Part shown: positions 41,463 to 44,073 of the stretch, piece by piece
Position numbering within the stretch: position 1 is the first letter of the stretch
How the letters are laid out: every line of letters begins with the position of its first letter
DNA from: Nitrospirae bacterium GWC2_57_13
GTDB lineage: Bacteria; Nitrospirota; UBA9217
DNA: 44,073 nucleotides
Direction: 5' to 3'
Assembly (NCBI GenBank): GCA_001805055.1
Contig: MHDZ01000018.1
Coordinates: 44,787 to 88,859 of the forward strand
Notes under the pieces: generated by a model
Told to the model about the DNA's origin: nothing
The model's database searches: none
What the model saw: the letters and a program-made list of their open reading frames with translations, nothing else
Position numbers and translations under genes: made by a program

Positions 41463-41702
41463 GTGCCGAAGTTCATGCCTTATAAATTATCCATGCGCAT
41501 GACAGCGGAAGCAAAAACATCGCTCAGGAGGGAGTACGCGCTCTACACGAACGCCGTCGCCTTCTATAAAAAGGCGCTTCGCGAGCTTGAGAAAAAACAC
41601 CGCCTGAGCACTCAGTCCTTTCTGAAGCGCTTTGAGTCCGGCAAGCTCGGCGATGACGCCGACTACTTCGATGGGAATGGGAAATTTCAACAGGGGGGCT
41701 GA
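41463..41702 (+). CDS. Small antitoxin-like protein, possibly frameshifted at its end
   Basis: A 79-residue Lys/Arg-rich protein. The body (EYALYTNAVAFYKKALRELEKKH) is helical, and the end FLKRFESGKLGDDADYFD resembles small antitoxin-like proteins that finish with a FExGxLGDDxDFFEW-type motif. After DYFD the reading gives GNGKFQQGG; inserting one base after GA would restore a Trp (DYFDWEWE), so a frameshift is possible. The start may be GTG 41463, or ATG at 41475 or 41493; none has a clear ribosome site. No toxin gene is next to it. Call is tentative. Confidence 0.5.
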   Translation: MPKFMPYKLSMRMTAEAKTSLRREYALYTNAVAFYKKALRELEKKHRLSTQSFLKRFESGKLGDDADYFDGNGKFQQGG

Positions 41703-41704
41703 TG

Positions 41705-41741
41705 CAAAAAATCAAAAAGGCGCACCCTTGGGGTGCGCCTT
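41705..41741 (-). terminator. Intrinsic terminator of the sigma54 regulator gene
   Basis: AAGGCGCACCC (41717-41727) pairs with GGGTGCGCCTT (41731-41741) around TTG. On the minus strand the stem is followed by TTTTTGATTTTTTG, so it ends transcription of the regulator gene; the plus side lacks a T-run. Confidence 0.9.
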
Positions 41742-41789
41742 GCCTGCTCGTGAGCGCACCCACATCAGCGTGCGCATATCACTACTTCG

Positions 41790-43259
41790 TCAGTTCGTAT
41801 AGGCCGATGAATCGATGCCCAGCTTCTTGAGCCGGTACCTCAGCGTGTCCCTGCTGATGTCGAGCAGCCGCGCGGCCTTCCGCTGATTTCCATGGGCCAT
41901 CTCGAGGGCCTTCCTGATATATTCCACTTCCACGCTCTTGAGAGAAAGGGTGTTGAGCGGCCGTCCTGTTGCCTGTTCCGGGCTGCCGCCGTCCCCTCCT
42001 GCCGGTAGGGCCATGGGCGGGGCATGCTGTTCCTGCTTTCTCGAAGCACACAGGACCGCGGGCAGATCATCGACATCGATCATTTCACACTTTGAGAGGA
42101 TGACAAGCTTCTCGGCGAGGTTCTTGAGCTCCCTGATGTTGCCCGGCCATGAATACGCCTGGAGGGCGCTGACGGCCCGCTCCGAGATCCCCTTGCATTG
42201 GCAGTCGTGTTTCTCGGCGAAACGCCGCAGATAGTGGTTCGCGAGGAGGGGAATGTCCTCCCGCCGATCTCTGAGCGGGGGCATCTCGATGGTTACGACG
42301 TTCAGCCGATAGAAGAGGTCGAGCCTGAACTTCTTGGACTGCACAAGCTCATAGAGGTTCCTGTTCGTTGCTGCGAATATCCGGACATCGGTCTGGATGT
42401 TCTGAAGGCCGCCGACCCTCCGGAACTTTTTCTCCTCGATCAGCGAGAGGATCTTGGACTGCATCCGATAGGGCATGTCCCCGATCTCATCGAACAGGAC
42501 CGATCCGCTGTCCGCTATCTCGACGAGCCCCTTCTTCGCCGCCTTGGCGTCCGTGAAGGCGCCCTTTTCATGCCCGAAGAGCTCACTTTCGATAAGGTGT
42601 TCAGGGATGTTGGAGCAGCCGATCTCCACGAAGGGCTTTGATGAACGATGACCCATTTCGTGCATGATCTTGCAAAGATAGCTCTTGCCGGTGCCGCTCT
42701 CACCCAGAACGAGCACTGTCACGTCGTCCTTGGTGGCGAGCCGCTCCGTGATCCTCACGACCTCTTTCATGGAACTGCTTGAAAAAATGAAATCGTCCTG
42801 GAAAAAAGCCTGCCCCTCTGCTGACCCGTCCGGCTTCATCGCCTTGAGCATGCCCGTCAATTTCTCGAAATCGATCGGCTTTTCCAGGTAGTCCAGTGCC
42901 CCTTTTTTCATCGCCTCAACGGTGCTCTGGATATCGGCCAGGCCCGTGATCATGATCACGGTCACGTTGGGATCTGCTTCTTTGATGGTCTTCAGAAGAG
43001 TAAGGCCGTTTGCGTCAGGCAGGTGTATGTCGAGTATCACGATGTCCGGCCTGTCCTCTTCCAGGCTCTTGAGCGCGTGAATGCCGGAATCCGCTGTAAA
43101 GACCGTGAAGCCCTCGTCTGCAACAAAATGCTGGAGAGAATACCTGATCAGCGCCTCGTCATCGACGATCAATACTTTTTTTGCCGCTTTTTTCGGTGCA
43201 TGGCAATGCGTTCTCTGTCTGGTATGGCTCTGGCATGATACTGGCGAAACAGTTCTCAT
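41790..43259 (-). CDS. Sigma54-dependent NtrC-family response regulator
   Basis: A 489-residue activator of RpoN-dependent promoters. A receiver domain (about 28-140; VDDEALI, phosphoacceptor Asp77 in VILDIHLP, KP loop LEKPID) is followed by an AAA+ domain (about 160-400) with Walker A GESGTGKS (186-193), ESELFGHEKGAFTDA (233-238 replaces GAFTGA) and SVLFDEIGDM. A C-terminal Fis-type helix-turn-helix (GNQRKAARLLDISRDTLRYRLKKLGI) ends it. The first 27 residues are a basic tail before the receiver. The ATG at 43257-43259 follows a G6 tract. No partner kinase gene adjoins. It lies next to a unit of secreted proteins, which makes that unit a candidate target, without a visible site. Confidence 0.93.
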   Translation of the reverse strand: MRTVSPVSCQSHTRQRTHCHAPKKAAKKVLIVDDEALIRYSLQHFVADEGFTVFTADSGIHALKSLEEDRPDIVILDIHLPDANGLTLLKTIKEADPNVTVIMITGLADIQSTVEAMKKGALDYLEKPIDFEKLTGMLKAMKPDGSAEGQAFFQDDFIFSSSSMKEVVRITERLATKDDVTVLVLGESGTGKSYLCKIMHEMGHRSSKPFVEIGCSNIPEHLIESELFGHEKGAFTDAKAAKKGLVEIADSGSVLFDEIGDMPYRMQSKILSLIEEKKFRRVGGLQNIQTDVRIFAATNRNLYELVQSKKFRLDLFYRLNVVTIEMPPLRDRREDIPLLANHYLRRFAEKHDCQCKGISERAVSALQAYSWPGNIRELKNLAEKLVILSKCEMIDVDDLPAVLCASRKQEQHAPPMALPAGGDGGSPEQATGRPLNTLSLKSVEVEYIRKALEMAHGNQRKAARLLDISRDTLRYRLKKLGIDSSAYTN

Positions 43260-43264
43260 AACGG

Positions 43265-43308
43265 CCCCCCGGCGACTCTTTCCCGCAAAAGGGAAAGTCT
43301 ACCCCCCC
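43265..43308 (-). promoter_or_regulatory. Hairpin between two G-tracts at the regulator's ribosome site
   Basis: In the mRNA a G7 tract (43302-43308) precedes a stem CTTTCCC/GGGAAAG (43278-43284 with 43291-43297), and a G6 tract (43265-43270) serves as the ribosome site. The tracts could slip or fold, changing translation. Confidence 0.45.
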
Positions 43309-43447
43309 AAGAGAACAACCTGACATGCAAACAGCCATCTGAAACAGTACGTTCACTTTTTTTGTCTGGATACAGCGGAGTGAGAGACTCATTACCGGAA
43401 CTTCATGACATCGGGTGAGCACAGCCTCTCATCCCGGCATCATCAGC

Positions 43448-43497
43448 AAAAAAAAAACCTTCATCCAGCGGGCAATTACTTACCCGCCGAAGGAAGG
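43448..43497 (-). terminator. Strong intrinsic terminator in the regulator leader
   Basis: Read on the minus strand: CCTTC outer arm, inner stem GCGGG/CCCGC, closing GAAGG, then ten T (43448-43457). It sits about 190 bases before the regulator ATG, so most transcripts from the upstream promoter would stop here. Confidence 0.85.
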
Positions 43498-43555
43498 CGT
43501 CATGACCGTCCCTAGGCAAAGAATGCCGCCCGTCACGAGGCGGCTACTTTTCTAT
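43448..43555 (-). ncRNA. Candidate structured leader or small RNA upstream of the regulator
   Basis: A promoter at 43562-43591 would start a transcript near 43555. It holds a hairpin GCCGCC (loop TCGTGACG) GGCGGC (43525-43544), a linker with TTTGCCTAGGGACGG, and the T10 terminator. Length is about 105 bases. No known riboswitch core was recognised. It could be a free small RNA or an attenuator of the downstream sigma54 regulator gene. Confidence 0.5.
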
Positions 43556-43561
43556 AACACG

Positions 43562-43591
43562 ATTTTATTATGATTGAATATGCAATGTCAA
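43562..43591 (-). promoter_or_regulatory. Sigma70-type promoter of the leader RNA
   Basis: Minus-strand TTGACA (43586-43591, perfect -35) with TAAAAT (43562-43567) at an 18-base spacer. The surrounding AT-rich DNA supports promoter function. Confidence 0.7.
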
Positions 43592-43870
43592 GCGCAATTT
43601 TGGATATCTCTGCACTGTTCTGGAAAACCACAAATCTATATTCATTTTATATACAAGCTGTTGCGGGTTGATCCGCCCAAAAATCAAATAAAATTTGCTG
43701 AAGGGGGGCACTACACCCCGCTGCGGCCAGAGTGAAAACAGGCTTTCACTGATCCTCTCAGATAACGCCATAGGACCCTTCTTGATCGACCATTCCGGAA
43801 GAACCGCTCCCCGTTATCGGTGAGCTCACGCGACAACCAGCAGTCTCTCCTTAGCCCGACATCTTCAGGA
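43592..43870. other. Intergenic stretch without recognised features
   Basis: From the leader promoter to the end of the CARDB gene. I find no gene with a credible start, no terminator with a T-run after the CARDB stop and no heptamer repeat. Confidence 0.55.
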
Positions 43871-44073
43871 TCACTCTATCATTACCATGCGGCTGTAAGT
43901 GTTGTTCTCCTCGTTCAGTTCGGCGACAACATGGTCCGCGTCAACGCGGGCTATCAGGTAGTACGAGCCTGTGGGCGTGTTAGCGGGGATGGCAGCCGTG
44001 ATGCTGCCGCTTGCGGACTGGTTGACGCCAAGGGCGGCAACAGGGATGTCGCCCAGGGCGATATCACCGCTGT
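43871..44073 (-). CDS. C-terminal end of a CARDB-domain protein (start outside window)
   Basis: The last 66 residues of a frame that enters from the right edge. It contains PVAALGVNQSASGSITAAIP, then TGSYYLIARVDADHVVAELNEENNTYSRM, the typical end of a CARDB module (cell-adhesion-related, strand-rich), which usually closes with E-x-N-E-x-N-N. The stop is TGA at 43871-43873. It resembles the CARDB modules of the giant protein at 26.4-35.6 kb and is probably another secreted surface protein. Total size unknown. Confidence 0.85.
   Translation of the reverse strand, partial: SGDIALGDIPVAALGVNQSASGSITAAIPANTPTGSYYLIARVDADHVVAELNEENNTYSRMVMIE

Noticed and set aside
43448-43555. Cyclic-di-GMP (GEMM) or ZTP riboswitch
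   Set aside because: GGGACGG and CGTGACGGGCGG looked suggestive, but the conserved cores and their order do not match either class.
1-44073. tRNA or rRNA genes
   Set aside because: No CCA-ended cloverleaf or rRNA-like conserved stretch was recognised by eye on either strand; a covariance search would be needed to be certain.

Overview
The window reads as a chromosomal stretch from a Gram-negative, free-living bacterium with moderately GC-rich DNA. An Mla-type outer-membrane lipid transport set, secreted proteins with signal peptides, a CheW/LysM protein, a sigma54 response regulator, TTG/GTG starts behind strong AGGAGG-like sites, and many short dispersed repeats fit lineages such as Nitrospirota or the former Deltaproteobacteria. 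I cannot place it more exactly from sequence alone.

Layout. 1-5.2 kb (minus) is a housekeeping run pdxJ-acpS-nnr-CBS protein-tsaE-nadK (nadK cut by the window edge). All its gaps except the overlapping CBS/tsaE junction hold a short repeat element, each of a different family. 5.6-6.8 kb (plus) is a secreted FlgT-like protein with a good sigma70 promoter, ending in a bidirectional terminator. 6.9-13.3 kb (minus) holds a three-CheW/coiled-coil/LysM fusion, a folD homologue lacking key cyclohydrolase residues, glpD and a glycerophosphodiester phosphodiesterase. 13.4-14.9 kb (plus) is an orphan PhoR-like kinase. 14.8-20.2 kb (minus) is lon-thiL-DUF2062-patatin. 20.5-26.1 kb (minus) is a zinc-ribbon protein, alr, mlaE, mlaF, mlaD and galU.

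26.2-41.2 kb (minus) is the accessory part: four closely spaced genes for secreted proteins. First comes a 1215-residue transglutaminase-like/NlpC-P60 protein, then two beta-propeller proteins, then a 3057-residue modular surface protein (prenyltransferase-type repeats, CARDB, IgGFc-binding-like, FG-GAP and Fn3-like modules). The NlpC/P60 end of the first protein and both propeller genes are clearly AT-richer than their surroundings, suggesting a swapped-in C-terminal module with its downstream partners. A tandem palindrome array closes the unit. 41.5-44.1 kb holds an orphan antitoxin-like small gene, a sigma54 response regulator with a long structured leader, and the end of another CARDB protein.

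The most unusual feature is a population of 7-bp and 9-bp periodic short repeats and palindromes. They occur between genes and also, in frame, inside coding regions: in the ATP-binding domain of the histidine kinase, throughout the N-terminal third of the transglutaminase-like protein and in modules of the giant protein. Twenty-one bases equal both three heptamers and seven codons, so such tracts encode peptides with a seven-residue period.
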